Below, one piece after another: positions 16,804 through 25,138 of a DNA stretch of 64,000 nucleotides. Made by a program: the position numbers and the translations under genes. Numbering within the stretch: the stretch's first letter is position 1; the number at the start of each line of letters is the position of its first letter. The stretch comes from an uncultured Collinsella sp. (GTDB taxonomy: Bacteria; Actinomycetota; Coriobacteriia; Coriobacteriales; Coriobacteriaceae). The stretch covers positions 92,334-156,333 of the forward strand of contig CAAFZX010000043.1 of the NCBI GenBank assembly GCA_900767675.1, in the 5' to 3' direction. The notes under the pieces are model-generated. The model was not told where the DNA came from and made no database searches. It worked only from the letters and a program-made list of their open reading frames with translations.

Positions 16804-19169
16804 TAGCGCTCGCCTCCTTCCATGACGGCCGCAATTTCTTCTTGGGTAAGCCCCAGCTCCTCGGCGGAAAGCTGCGACTGTGCAATCTCCAGGTACGCCG
16901 GGCAGCCGTGCAGCAGCTCCTCGTGCGTGCCGGTGCCCACTACGTGACCGTCGTCGAGCACGATGATCTGGTCGGCGTGCATGATGGTCGCGATGCGCTG
17001 GGCCACGACCACGAGTGCGGCGTCGGTGACGTTTTTGGCCAGCTCCTCGCGCAGGCGCGCGTCGGTCTTGTAGTCGAGGGCGCTAAACGAGTCATCGAAC
17101 ACCACAACCTCAGGCTTTTTGGCCAACGCGCGGGCGATGGCCAGGCGCTGACGCTGGCCGCCCGAGACATTGGAGCCGCCCTGGCTGATGGGGGAGTCGT
17201 AGCCGCCCTCGCGCTCGGCGATAAAGTCTTCGGCCTGGGCGATGTGTGCCGCCTGGCGCATGTCGTCATCGCTCACCATGTCGCCGGCAAACTTAAGGTT
17301 GCTCTCGACGGTGCCCGAGAACAGGCGTCCCTGCTGCGGGATATAGCCAATGCGGCGGCGTAGCTCGGAAAGGGTCATATCGCGCACATCGACGCCGTCG
17401 AGCGTAATGCTGCCGCCGGTGACGTCGTACAGGCGCGGGATGAGCTGCACAAGCGTGGACTTGCCCGAGCCTGTGGAGCCAATGATGCCGAGCATCTGAC
17501 CGGCATGCGTGGTGAAGTTCACGCCGCTGATGACATCGGCGCGGGCATCGGGATACTGGAAGCTCACGTCGCGGAAGGTGAGCTCACCGCGCGGCGCGCT
17601 GGCAGCAGGCAATTTGGGTGAGGCAGGGTCGTTGATGCTCGTGGGGCAGGTGATGACCTCTTCCACGCGCTCTGCTGCGACCTCGGCGCGGGGCAGGATA
17701 ACCGAAACCATGGTGAGGATCATAAACGCCATGACGATCTGCATGGTGTAGGAGATGAACGCCATCATGTTGCCGACCTGCATCACGCCGTCGGACACGC
17801 CCTGCGCGCCAAACCAGACGATAAGCACGGTGATGCAGTTCATGACGAGCATCATGAGCGGCATCATAAAGCTCATGGCGCGGTTGGTGTAGAGCTGCGT
17901 GGTCATCAGGTCGAGTGATGCCTTGTCAAAACGCTCGAGCTCATGTTCCTCGCGGTTGAACGAGCGGATGGGCATAAGACCGTCGAGCAGCTCGCGGGCG
18001 GTAAGGTTCACACGGTCCACAAAGCTCTGCATCTTTTTGAACTTGGGCATGGTGAGGCCCATGAGCACGCCGACGACGGCCGAGACCGCGATGATGGCCA
18101 CGGCGATGGTCCACTCCAGGCCGGTGTGGTTGGCCAGGACGCGCATGACGGCGACGATGCCCATGACGGGCGCCATGAGGCACATGCGGATAAACAGGGT
18201 TGCGGCCATCTGAATCTGCTGAATGTCGTTGGTGCAGCGAGTGATGAGCGAGGCCTGGCTAAACTTGCCCACCTCGGCTGGCGAGAAGTGCATGACCTTG
18301 TTGAAGGTCTCGCGGCGCAGGTCGCGTGCGATGGAACAGGCGGTGCGCGAGGCCACGGCGCCGGTTAGGATGGTGGCGACCAGTGAGATCAGGCACAGAC
18401 CAAACATCGTGGTCGCCATGCGGCCCAGGTAGGCGTTCTGCACGTCGGCGGGGTCGATACCCTGCGCCTTGTACTCGTCTTGCACATAGCTCACGGCGCG
18501 TTGGGTCACGATGGAGCCCGACATGGAGCCCATTTTGTCCGCCATTTCATTGGCGCCCTCGACGAGCTTGCTTTGGTCTACCAGACCGCCCTCGACACCT
18601 AGGCGCAGACTCTTCATGGTGATCTTGCCGCCGTCGGCATCAATCTGCTTTTGCATGTTTTGCGCCGCTGTGGCCTTCTGCTGCATCTCGGCGAGCTGCT
18701 CGGGCGTCATTGCCGCCATTTGCTCGGGCGTGGGCATGGTCTGGGTGCCGCTGTTGTCTTTCTCGCTGGACGTGCCCATCATGTCGCCCATGGAGTCGGC
18801 GTCGATGCCCTGGTTGAGAGAAAGGACGACGGTCTCGGGCAGGCTCATAATGTCGGCAATCTTGCCGCCATCGGCACGCTCTTCCTCGGTGCCCTTGTAC
18901 GTTCGAATGCCTTTTTTGTCAGCCTTGCTAAACACGGCCTCCACAGCTTTGGCGTCCTTGGTGCTCATAAAGAGCTCAAGGTCATCGAGCGATTCGGCGC
19001 GAATGGTGTCGGGCACGGGCGAGGCGATGCCGCCTTGCTGTACGCCCACGTCGACGATGTCGCTCATATACGTAGGTAGCGCCAGGTCCGCATTGCAGCT
19101 GATTACGATGAGTACGATAGCTGTGAGCAGTGCCAGGACATGCTTTTTAAAGAGCTTGAGAATTCTCAC
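16803..19169 (-). CDS. ABC exporter subunit with degenerate ATP site and large extracytoplasmic insertion
   Basis: 788 residues, longer than usual because about 200 residues sit between the first and second membrane segments (roughly residues 35-255), rich in Met, Gln and Glu. The ATPase domain has Walker A GSTGSGKST and signature NVSGGQRQRLA. Walker B ends FDDSFSALD (Asp in place of the catalytic Glu), and the H-loop is replaced by AQRIATI (Gln for His). This is the expected degenerate half of a heterodimeric exporter. The GTG start at 19169 overlaps the MarR stop by four bases. Confidence 0.9.
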   Translation of the reverse strand: MRILKLFKKHVLALLTAIVLIVISCNADLALPTYMSDIVDVGVQQGGIASPVPDTIRAESLDDLELFMSTKDAKAVEAVFSKADKKGIRTYKGTEEERADGGKIADIMSLPETVVLSLNQGIDADSMGDMMGTSSEKDNSGTQTMPTPEQMAAMTPEQLAEMQQKATAAQNMQKQIDADGGKITMKSLRLGVEGGLVDQSKLVEGANEMADKMGSMSGSIVTQRAVSYVQDEYKAQGIDPADVQNAYLGRMATTMFGLCLISLVATILTGAVASRTACSIARDLRRETFNKVMHFSPAEVGKFSQASLITRCTNDIQQIQMAATLFIRMCLMAPVMGIVAVMRVLANHTGLEWTIAVAIIAVSAVVGVLMGLTMPKFKKMQSFVDRVNLTARELLDGLMPIRSFNREEHELERFDKASLDLMTTQLYTNRAMSFMMPLMMLVMNCITVLIVWFGAQGVSDGVMQVGNMMAFISYTMQIVMAFMILTMVSVILPRAEVAAERVEEVITCPTSINDPASPKLPAASAPRGELTFRDVSFQYPDARADVISGVNFTTHAGQMLGIIGSTGSGKSTLVQLIPRLYDVTGGSITLDGVDVRDMTLSELRRRIGYIPQQGRLFSGTVESNLKFAGDMVSDDDMRQAAHIAQAEDFIAEREGGYDSPISQGGSNVSGGQRQRLAIARALAKKPEVVVFDDSFSALDYKTDARLREELAKNVTDAALVVVAQRIATIMHADQIIVLDDGHVVGTGTHEELLHGCPAYLEIAQSQLSAEELGLTQEEIAAVMEGGER

Positions 19170-19618
19170 TCGGCATCTCTCCTTTCTTGATTGCGGTCGA
19201 TAATTTCGTTGGTACGCCTGAGCAGGCGCATCATCTCTTGGGTATCTGCTTCGCCGAGCTGCTCGAGGAAGGCCGCGGTGCGGTCCTCGAATTCCCGACG
19301 TTTGATTTCAAGATCTTGTCGGCCTTTGTCGGTCACCGTGACGTGCACGCGACGGCGGTCGGTCTTTGAGTGCTCGCGTTCGACCCAGCCCTTGGCTTCG
19401 AGGGCGCGCAGGATGTTGGCGATGCGGGCGCTCGAGACCCAGGCGCGATCAGCGAGTTCGCTCGGCGTGAGCGAACCGCCGGCGAGCATGAGGGCGCGCA
19501 TGACGGCCATCTCGCCACTCAGGGCTTGGTCGGCATTGCGCAAAATGCGCTGGTGGATGCTGCCAAACTCGGTAAAGAGCTGACGCCCAAGCTCATGGAA
19601 ATCGGTATCTTCCACCAA
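19166..19618 (-). CDS. MarR-family transcriptional regulator
   Basis: 150 residues with the winged-HTH core LTPSELADRAWVSSARIANILRALEAKGWVEREHSKTDRRRVHVTVT (given here as its family pattern, residues 52-98): recognition helix then Asp-Arg-Arg wing. The start is TTG 19618 or GTG 19615, both placed after TTAGGGG. It heads the exporter operon and overlaps the next gene. An inverted repeat spans its own start, consistent with autorepression released by exporter substrates. Confidence 0.88.
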   Translation of the reverse strand: MVEDTDFHELGRQLFTEFGSIHQRILRNADQALSGEMAVMRALMLAGGSLTPSELADRAWVSSARIANILRALEAKGWVEREHSKTDRRRVHVTVTDKGRQDLEIKRREFEDRTAAFLEQLGEADTQEMMRLLRRTNEIIDRNQERRDAE

Positions 19619-19657
19619 AAACCCCTAACACTAGAAACTATTTTCGGTGGAAGATGA
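19607..19657. promoter_or_regulatory. candidate MarR operator over the start of the operon
   Basis: ATCTTCCACC at 19607-19616 is inverted as GGTGGAAGAT at 19645-19655, with AAAA/TTTT extensions. The left half is also the first codons of the MarR gene. Binding here would block its own transcription or translation start. Confidence 0.4.
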
Positions 19658-19682
19658 TACCCCCGTACGCACGCCTCATACA

Positions 19683-19786
19683 GTAGATTTTTGGGACATG
19701 CCTAGAAATCTACCTTTGTGGGCATTTCATGCCACCGCCTCCGTCGCGGCGAAAAGTAGATTTCTAGGCATGTCCCAAAAATCTAC
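19683..19786. repeat. perfect 31-bp inverted repeat H
   Basis: The arms 19683-19713 and 19756-19786 are exact reverse complements. Each arm is itself bounded by GTAGATTT and AAATCTAC. The 42-base loop is GC-rich. A degenerate single unit occurs at 34696. No gene lies in 19619-19976. Confidence 0.85.
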
Positions 19787-19976
19787 CGGGTGACTAGGCA
19801 ATATAAAGAGCGCATAAAGAATTAAAATATTTCAAGAATTGCAACGTTTCAAAGAACTATCATGCATGCGGTTAGGCGAGGGGTTGTCACCACCATGACG
19901 ACTGGGACTCATGTAGCGCCACGCGCGATGCTCCAACTTCCCGCAAGGAGACACCTAAATCAAGGGGGTTGGAGTC

Positions 19977-20726
19977 ATGGCATTTGACTTCACGGGCAAA
20001 ACCGCGATCGTTACCGGCGGCACTCAGGGTATTGGCCTCGAGATTGCCAAAGGTATCGTTGCGGGCGGCGGTCACGTCGCGCTCATCGCAAGGAACGCTG
20101 CCAAGGGCGAGGCCGCGGTGGTCGAGCTTGGCGAGGGCAACAAGTTCTACCAGCTCGACGTAGCCGATGCATCCAAGGCGCGCGAGACTGTCGAGCAGAT
20201 TTTCGCCGATCTGCCCCAGACCAACATTCTGATCAACTGCGCTGGCGTCATCAGCACCAAGAAGTTCGACGAGATCGATGACACCGAGTGGCGTCGCACC
20301 ATCGACATCAACCTCAACGGCACCTTTACCATGATGAACGCCGTGTACCCGCACTTTAAGGCGGCCCATGCCGGCACTATCGTCAACGTGAGCTCTGTTG
20401 CTGGCAAGATCGGCGGCGGCCTGCTCGGCACCGCTGCCTACGCCAGCTCCAAAGCCGGTGTTAACGGTCTAACCAAGGCAGTCGCCAAGGAAGGCGGCAA
20501 GTTTGGCGTCCGCTGCAACGCCGTGTGCCCGTCGCTCACCCTTACCGATATGACCTCGATTCTCTCTGACGAGAACTCTCAGCGCATCATCAACGGTATT
20601 CCTCTGGGCCGCGCCGCCCAGGCCAGCGAGCCTGCGCAGATGGTGCTCTTCTTCGCTTCCGACCTCGCTAGCTTCGTGAACGGCGAGATCGGTGACTGCG
20701 ACGGTGGCATCGTTCTGGACGGGTAA
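19977..20726 (+). CDS. SDR-family NAD(P)-dependent oxidoreductase
   Basis: 249 residues, classical short-chain dehydrogenase. The cofactor motif TGGTQGIG is at residues 13-20, the NAG-type motif appears as NCAGV, the catalytic Ser as NVSSVAG, and YASSK supplies Tyr and Lys. The substrate cannot be read from sequence. The next gene is a 2-keto-3-deoxygluconate-type permease, so a role like KduD in hexuronate or deoxygluconate use is reasonable, but FabG-like ketoreductases look similar. Confidence 0.85.
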   Translation: MAFDFTGKTAIVTGGTQGIGLEIAKGIVAGGGHVALIARNAAKGEAAVVELGEGNKFYQLDVADASKARETVEQIFADLPQTNILINCAGVISTKKFDEIDDTEWRRTIDINLNGTFTMMNAVYPHFKAAHAGTIVNVSSVAGKIGGGLLGTAAYASSKAGVNGLTKAVAKEGGKFGVRCNAVCPSLTLTDMTSILSDENSQRIINGIPLGRAAQASEPAQMVLFFASDLASFVNGEIGDCDGGIVLDG

Positions 20727-20834
20727 TACCCCGCGACGTTAATTCGGCGACGGCTCCTGCGACTCGGGACCGTCGCCTTCTTTCTGACAAAGGCGCGTGC
20801 GGCTACGATTCGCATGCATCCAAAGGAGATATAT

Positions 20835-21848
20835 ATGAGTGAATCGACTGCGGTGGAGGCGCCGGCGGCAAAGGAGCCGTTCTTTAAGATGTCCTCCATC
20901 CCGGGTGCCAATATTTTGGTGCCGCTTTTGTTGGGCTGCCTGCTCAACACGCTGTTCCCCGACCTGTTCAAAACGCTCGGCAGCTTTACGCTCGGCATGA
21001 CCCAGCAGGGCGCAGGCCCGCTTGTTGGCGCTTTTTTGCTCATCGTCGGTACGACGATTTCGTTTAAGAGCGCTCCTGCCGCCGCTGCCCGCGGCGCCAT
21101 CATCATCGCCGTCAAGCAGATCGTGGTCGTTGCCGTGTCGCTGCTCATCCTTTATGTATTCAACGACAACCTGTTTGGCATCTCTGCCATGGTGATGCTG
21201 GCCGCTTGCACCGGCGCCAACAACGCTATGTACGCTGGTCTGATGGGCACCATGGGCAATGAGGCCGAGCGTGGCGCCGTCGCCATCACCACGCTGGTTG
21301 TCGGCCCTCCGGTCACGATGATCGTGCTCGGCGCTGCCGGTCAGGCTCCGATCGGCTGGTCGCTCGTGGGCGCCATCCTGCCGATCGTCGTCGGCATTAT
21401 TCTGGGTAACCTCTTCCCCAGCTTTAAGAAGATGATGGCACCGGCACTTTCCGCCATCATCGTGCTCGTCTTCTTTGCCATGGGCTCGACCATGACCTTT
21501 GGCCAGCTCATTAATGGCGGTCTTCCCGGTATTCTGCTCGGCGTGATCTGCTCGGTGGTCTTTGCAATTCCCGTCATCGCGGTTGATAAGCTCACGGGCG
21601 GTACGGGTGTCGCAGGTGCAGCCATTTCGAGCTGCGCCGGAGCCAATGTGGCCACGCCTGCTGCCATGGCAAGCGTCAACGAGACCATGTACGGCGGCGC
21701 GGTGCTCGCGACGGCTACGGCGCAGGTTGCAGCATGTGCTATCGTGACGGCCATTTTGACCCCGCTGGTCACCAGCTGGTGCTACAAGCATTTTGAGGGT
21801 CAGGGCCACAGCAAGGCAACGACCGACAAGGCCGCCGCAGCCGCCTAA
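20835..21848 (+). CDS. 2-keto-3-deoxygluconate permease family protein
   Basis: 337 residues, about ten hydrophobic segments; resembles KdgT-type symporters (NILVPLLLGCLLNTLFP at the N terminus, GTTISFKSAP and NATPAA-like NVATPAAMA further on). It would import 2-keto-3-deoxygluconate or a related sugar acid. ATG 20835 is preceded by AAAGGAGATATAT. It is 108 bases downstream of the SDR gene in the same orientation, probably one operon. A GC-rich hairpin follows. Confidence 0.8.
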   Translation: MSESTAVEAPAAKEPFFKMSSIPGANILVPLLLGCLLNTLFPDLFKTLGSFTLGMTQQGAGPLVGAFLLIVGTTISFKSAPAAAARGAIIIAVKQIVVVAVSLLILYVFNDNLFGISAMVMLAACTGANNAMYAGLMGTMGNEAERGAVAITTLVVGPPVTMIVLGAAGQAPIGWSLVGAILPIVVGIILGNLFPSFKKMMAPALSAIIVLVFFAMGSTMTFGQLINGGLPGILLGVICSVVFAIPVIAVDKLTGGTGVAGAAISSCAGANVATPAAMASVNETMYGGAVLATATAQVAACAIVTAILTPLVTSWCYKHFEGQGHSKATTDKAAAAA

Positions 21849-21888
21849 TGCCAAGCGGCAATCAAAGCTAAATAACTAACCATGCCAC

Positions 21889-21925
21889 AGGGCGGTCCCG
21901 GGGGAAATCCCGTGGCCGCCCTGCA
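21889..21925 (+). terminator. probable terminator after the permease gene
   Basis: CAGGGCGG pairs with CCGCCCTG around an inner CCC/GGG pair. Only a short TTT follows, so termination strength is uncertain. Confidence 0.5.
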
Positions 21926-22317
21926 GTTTCTGCGGGGTCTCTGGAACACTTTACCCTGCTAAAGCTGGCATAACAGCTAGAGTGAACGTCGTACAAAGGC
22001 AAGGAAAAATACCAAACAAATCGGTGAACGGTAGTTGTTCGCGCTCGCATTTCCTGCGGGTTTGTAAAAAACGCCTTTATGATATAAAAAAAGAAACATA
22101 TAACAGCCCAGATGGAGAGGGTCGCTATGTTATCCTTCTCAAACGGGTGAAATCTTGGGTTTTGGGTTGTAGTTCCAAGGTGGACAAACGTTTTCCCTGC
22201 ACCAACGTGTGGTGAAGAACGGAAGAAGCCGGTAGTGCAAGCCGAACATTCAAGAATTCAATAAGCAGCGGTGTGAGAGAGCGCCGCATTACACGTAACT
22301 AGGAGCGTGGTTACACA
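21926..22317 (+). other. long leader region of the pyruvate formate-lyase gene
   Basis: About 390 bases without a convincing ORF; AT-rich around 22060-22110 (TTTATGATATAAAA), which is the likely promoter area. The rest looks like a long 5' leader. AGGAG lies 14 bases before the pflB ATG, a longer spacing than usual. Confidence 0.4.
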
Positions 22318-24369
22318 ATGCAGGAGGCATGGGAAGGCTTCAAGGAAGGCATCTGGACGGGAGAAGTTGACGTCCGAGACTTCATCCAGAAGAACTACAC
22401 CCCCTACGAGGGCGACGAGTCGTTCCTCGCCGGCCCGACCGAGCGTACCAAGGAGCTGTGGGGCGAGGTTCTCGACCTGCTGCTTAAGGAGCGCGAGCAG
22501 GGCGGTGTCCTCGATATGGACACCAAGACCGTTACGGGTATCGTGAGCCACCCCGCTGGCTACATCGATAACGCCCACCGCGAGAAGGAGACCATCGTCG
22601 GTCTCCAGACTGACAAGCCGCTCAAGCGCGCGCTGCACGTCAACGGTGGCATCCGCATCGCTTGCCAGGCTGCCAGCCAGCACGGCTATAAGGTCGACGA
22701 GAACGTTGTCGAGCGCTACACCTTCGAGCGCAAGACCCACAACGCTGGCGTCTTCGATGTTTACACCCCCGAGATGCGTGCTTGCCGCTCGGCTCACATC
22801 ATCACCGGTCTGCCCGATGGCTATGGCCGCGGCCGCATCATCGGCGACTACCGTCGTGTTGCCCTGTACGGCGTCGACTACCTGATCAAGGACAAGGAGG
22901 CCCAGAAGGCTTCCACCCCGACGGTCATGACCGCCGACAACATCCGCGATCGTGAGGAGCTGCAGGAGCAGATCCGCGCCCTCGGCGAGCTCAAGATGAT
23001 GGCCGAGACCTATGGTTTCGACATTTCCAACCCTGCTACCAACACGCAGGAGGCCATCCAGTGGATGTACTTCGCCTACCTCGCTTCCGTCAAGGAGCAG
23101 AACGGCGCCGCTATGTCCATCGGCCGTACCTCCACGTTCATCGACATCTACGCTGAGCGCGACCTTGCCAACGGTACCTTCACCGAGGAGCAGATCCAGG
23201 AGTTCGTGGATCACTTCATCATGAAGCTCCGCATGGTCAAGTTTGCCCGTACCCCCGAGTACCAGGCCCTGTTTACCGGCGATCCGCAGTGGGTCACCGA
23301 GTCCATCGGCGGCATGGGTGTCGACGGCCGTACGCTCGTTACCAAGATGAGCTACCGCTACCTGCACACGCTCGAGAACATGGGCACCAGCCCCGAGCCC
23401 AACATGACCGTTCTGTGGTCGACCCGTCTGCCTGAGAACTTCAAGAAGTTCTGCGCCAAGACTTCTGTTGCCAGCTCCTCGATCCAGTACGAGAACGACG
23501 ACCTCATGCGCGTCTACCACGGCGACGACTACGGCATTGCCTGCTGCGTGTCCTCCATGCGCATCGGCAAGGAGATGCAGTTCTTCGGCGCCCGCGCCAA
23601 CCTGGCCAAGTGCCTGCTGTACGCACTCAACGGCGGTGTTGACGAGGTCTCCAAGAAGCAGGTCGGCCCCAAGTATCGCGCCGTCGAGGGCGATACGCTC
23701 GATTACGACGACGTTGTGGCCAAGTACAACGACATGATGAAGTGGCTCGCTGGCGTGTACGTCAACTCGCTGAACATCATCCACTACATGCACGACAAGT
23801 ATTGCTACGAGCGCATCCAGATGGCTCTGCACGACAAGCACGTGCACCGCTGGTTCGCTACGGGCATTGCTGGCCTTTCCGTCGTGGCTGACTCCCTGTC
23901 CGCCATCAAGTACGCCAAGGTCCACCCCGTCCGCGACGAGAACGGCATCATTGTCGACTTCGAGACCGAGGGCGAGTTCCCCAAGTACGGTAACGACGAC
24001 GACCGCGTCGACCAGATCGCTCACGACGTTGTGCACCAGTTCATGGAGTACATCCGCATGAACGACACCTACCGCAACTCCGTGCCCACGACCTCGGTTC
24101 TGACCATCACCTCCAACGTCGTGTACGGCAAGAAGACCGGTTCTACGCCTGATGGCCGCAAGGCTGGCCAGCCCTTCGCCCCGGGTGCTAACCCCATGCA
24201 CAAGCGCGATAGCCACGGCGCCATCGCTTCGCTGTCTTCGGTTTCCAAGCTCCCGTTCCGCGATGCTCAGGACGGCATCTCCAACACCTTCTCCATCATC
24301 CCGGGTGCGCTCGGCAAGGAGGACCAGGTGTTCTTTGGCGATATCGACCTTGATCAGCTGGGCGAGTAA
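22318..24369 (+). CDS. pflB: pyruvate formate-lyase catalytic subunit, lacking the glycyl-radical domain
   Basis: Converts pyruvate and CoA to acetyl-CoA and formate. The 683 residues align with E. coli-type PflB up to the segment ISNTFSIIPGALGKED, then stop after a short tail (GDIDLDQLGE). The active-site Cys409-Cys410 pair is present (GIACCVSS). The C-terminal hairpin with the essential radical Gly is absent here and is supplied as a separate gene 85 bases downstream. The split is not a frameshift: two hairpins and a new RBS lie between. The activase gene follows at 26176, beyond degV. Confidence 0.93.
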   Translation: MQEAWEGFKEGIWTGEVDVRDFIQKNYTPYEGDESFLAGPTERTKELWGEVLDLLLKEREQGGVLDMDTKTVTGIVSHPAGYIDNAHREKETIVGLQTDKPLKRALHVNGGIRIACQAASQHGYKVDENVVERYTFERKTHNAGVFDVYTPEMRACRSAHIITGLPDGYGRGRIIGDYRRVALYGVDYLIKDKEAQKASTPTVMTADNIRDREELQEQIRALGELKMMAETYGFDISNPATNTQEAIQWMYFAYLASVKEQNGAAMSIGRTSTFIDIYAERDLANGTFTEEQIQEFVDHFIMKLRMVKFARTPEYQALFTGDPQWVTESIGGMGVDGRTLVTKMSYRYLHTLENMGTSPEPNMTVLWSTRLPENFKKFCAKTSVASSSIQYENDDLMRVYHGDDYGIACCVSSMRIGKEMQFFGARANLAKCLLYALNGGVDEVSKKQVGPKYRAVEGDTLDYDDVVAKYNDMMKWLAGVYVNSLNIIHYMHDKYCYERIQMALHDKHVHRWFATGIAGLSVVADSLSAIKYAKVHPVRDENGIIVDFETEGEFPKYGNDDDRVDQIAHDVVHQFMEYIRMNDTYRNSVPTTSVLTITSNVVYGKKTGSTPDGRKAGQPFAPGANPMHKRDSHGAIASLSSVSKLPFRDAQDGISNTFSIIPGALGKEDQVFFGDIDLDQLGE

Positions 24370-24371
24370 CT

Positions 24372-24431
24372 ATTGTTAGTGCTATACTAACAATAACGAT
24401 TACTGATTAGTGCGCCGGTTTCGGCCGGCGC
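24372..24431 (+). promoter_or_regulatory. two hairpins between the PFL genes
   Basis: ATTGTTAGT/ACTAACAAT (24372-24394) is followed by GCGCCGG/GGCCGGCGC (24412-24431). Neither has a T-run. They may set the ratio of the two subunits by mRNA processing or stability. Confidence 0.55.
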
Positions 24432-24454
24432 CTATCGATCGAAGGAGACACATT

Positions 24455-24706
24455 ATGAAGGTTTCTGAAGTTTCCGAGACTCAGGCCGATAACCTGGTCC
24501 ACATGCTCGACGCTTACGCCGAGAAGGGTGGCCACCACCTGAACATCAACGTCTTCAACCGTGAGACGCTGCTCGACGCTCAGGCTCACCCCGAGAAGTA
24601 CCCGCAGCTGACCATTCGCGTTTCCGGCTACGCCGTGAACTTCCACACGCTCACCAAGGAGCAGCAGGACGAGGTCATTTCGCGTACCTTCCACAACAAG
24701 TTCTAA
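24455..24706 (+). CDS. stand-alone glycyl-radical subunit of pyruvate formate-lyase (GrcA/YfiD-like)
   Basis: 83 residues that correspond to the last 65-70 residues of a full-length PflB: HLNINVFNRETLLDAQAHP, then the radical loop RVSGYAV with Gly58, then ISRTFHNKF. GAAGGAG lies seven bases before the ATG. Residues 1-13 are extra. E. coli GrcA repairs oxygen-damaged full-length PflB; here the upstream protein has no such domain, so this small protein must be an obligate subunit. A six-copy hairpin element begins 22 bases after its stop. Confidence 0.92.
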   Translation: MKVSEVSETQADNLVHMLDAYAEKGGHHLNINVFNRETLLDAQAHPEKYPQLTIRVSGYAVNFHTLTKEQQDEVISRTFHNKF

Positions 24707-24728
24707 AGGGGTTTAACTCCCGCAGGAT

Positions 24729-24859
24729 CGCCGGGGCTGTTTGGGCTACCTCCCAAAACGTCCTCGGACATGCAAGAAGCCCTCGCTGCGCACTTCGTGC
24801 GGCGAGGGCTTCTTACGTCCTGCGGAATATTTTGGGAGGTAGCCCAAACAGCCCCGGCG
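24729..24859 (+). repeat. 3'-end long hairpin element, copy B
   Basis: Perfect 30-bp arms (24729-24758 with 24830-24859). CGTCCTC-GGAC-ATG faces GTCC-TGCGGAAT. The inner stem AAGAAGCCCTCGC/GCGAGGGCTTCTT ends in a small hairpin. Sense orientation after the PFL radical subunit. Confidence 0.9.
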
Positions 24860-25020
24860 GGGTCCTGTGTAGTTACCCTTTAGGCGGAACTCTCCTAATG
24901 GGTTGAGCGTTCTGGATTCTTGCTTGCTACCGTTTATCGCGTATAGCTACCGTTTGCGGAATAAGTAACACTCCTTAATAAACCGTGTAGAATCTCAGAT
25001 AAGCACGGAGTTTTCCAGGG

Positions 25021-25062
25021 AGACGCTGTCCTTTGTTGTGTGCAAGGGGCGGCGTCTCTTTG
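25021..25062 (+). promoter_or_regulatory. leader hairpin before degV
   Basis: GAGACGC pairs with GCGTCTC, enclosing an inner CCTTTG/CAAGGG pairing, and is followed by TTT. It could be a weak terminator or an attenuator. The remaining bases of 24860-25138 show no gene. Confidence 0.45.
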
Positions 25063-25138
25063 GCGCTTGGAGGCCGTTCTGCAGCAGGACGGCGGACGTG
25101 CGTCACATATTCAAAAGCCAACGTCGAGATGGGTTGTG

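Noticed and set aside
15091..16806. 571-residue open frame antisense to the ABC exporter gene
   Set aside because: Mirror of the exporter reading frame; His/Arg/Ala-rich translation with no recognisable domain.
19977..20726. KduD (2-deoxy-D-gluconate 3-dehydrogenase) as a firm name
   Set aside because: The only support is the neighbouring KdgT-like permease; generic SDR motifs do not settle the substrate.
22258..24216. 652-residue open frame antisense to pflB
   Set aside because: Shadow frame of a highly expressed GC-rich gene; Val/Leu/His-rich composition with no family resemblance or RBS.
24370..24454. Frameshift or sequencing error splitting pflB
   Set aside because: The gap has an 85-base spacer, two hairpins, a strong RBS and both proteins have their own extra end residues.
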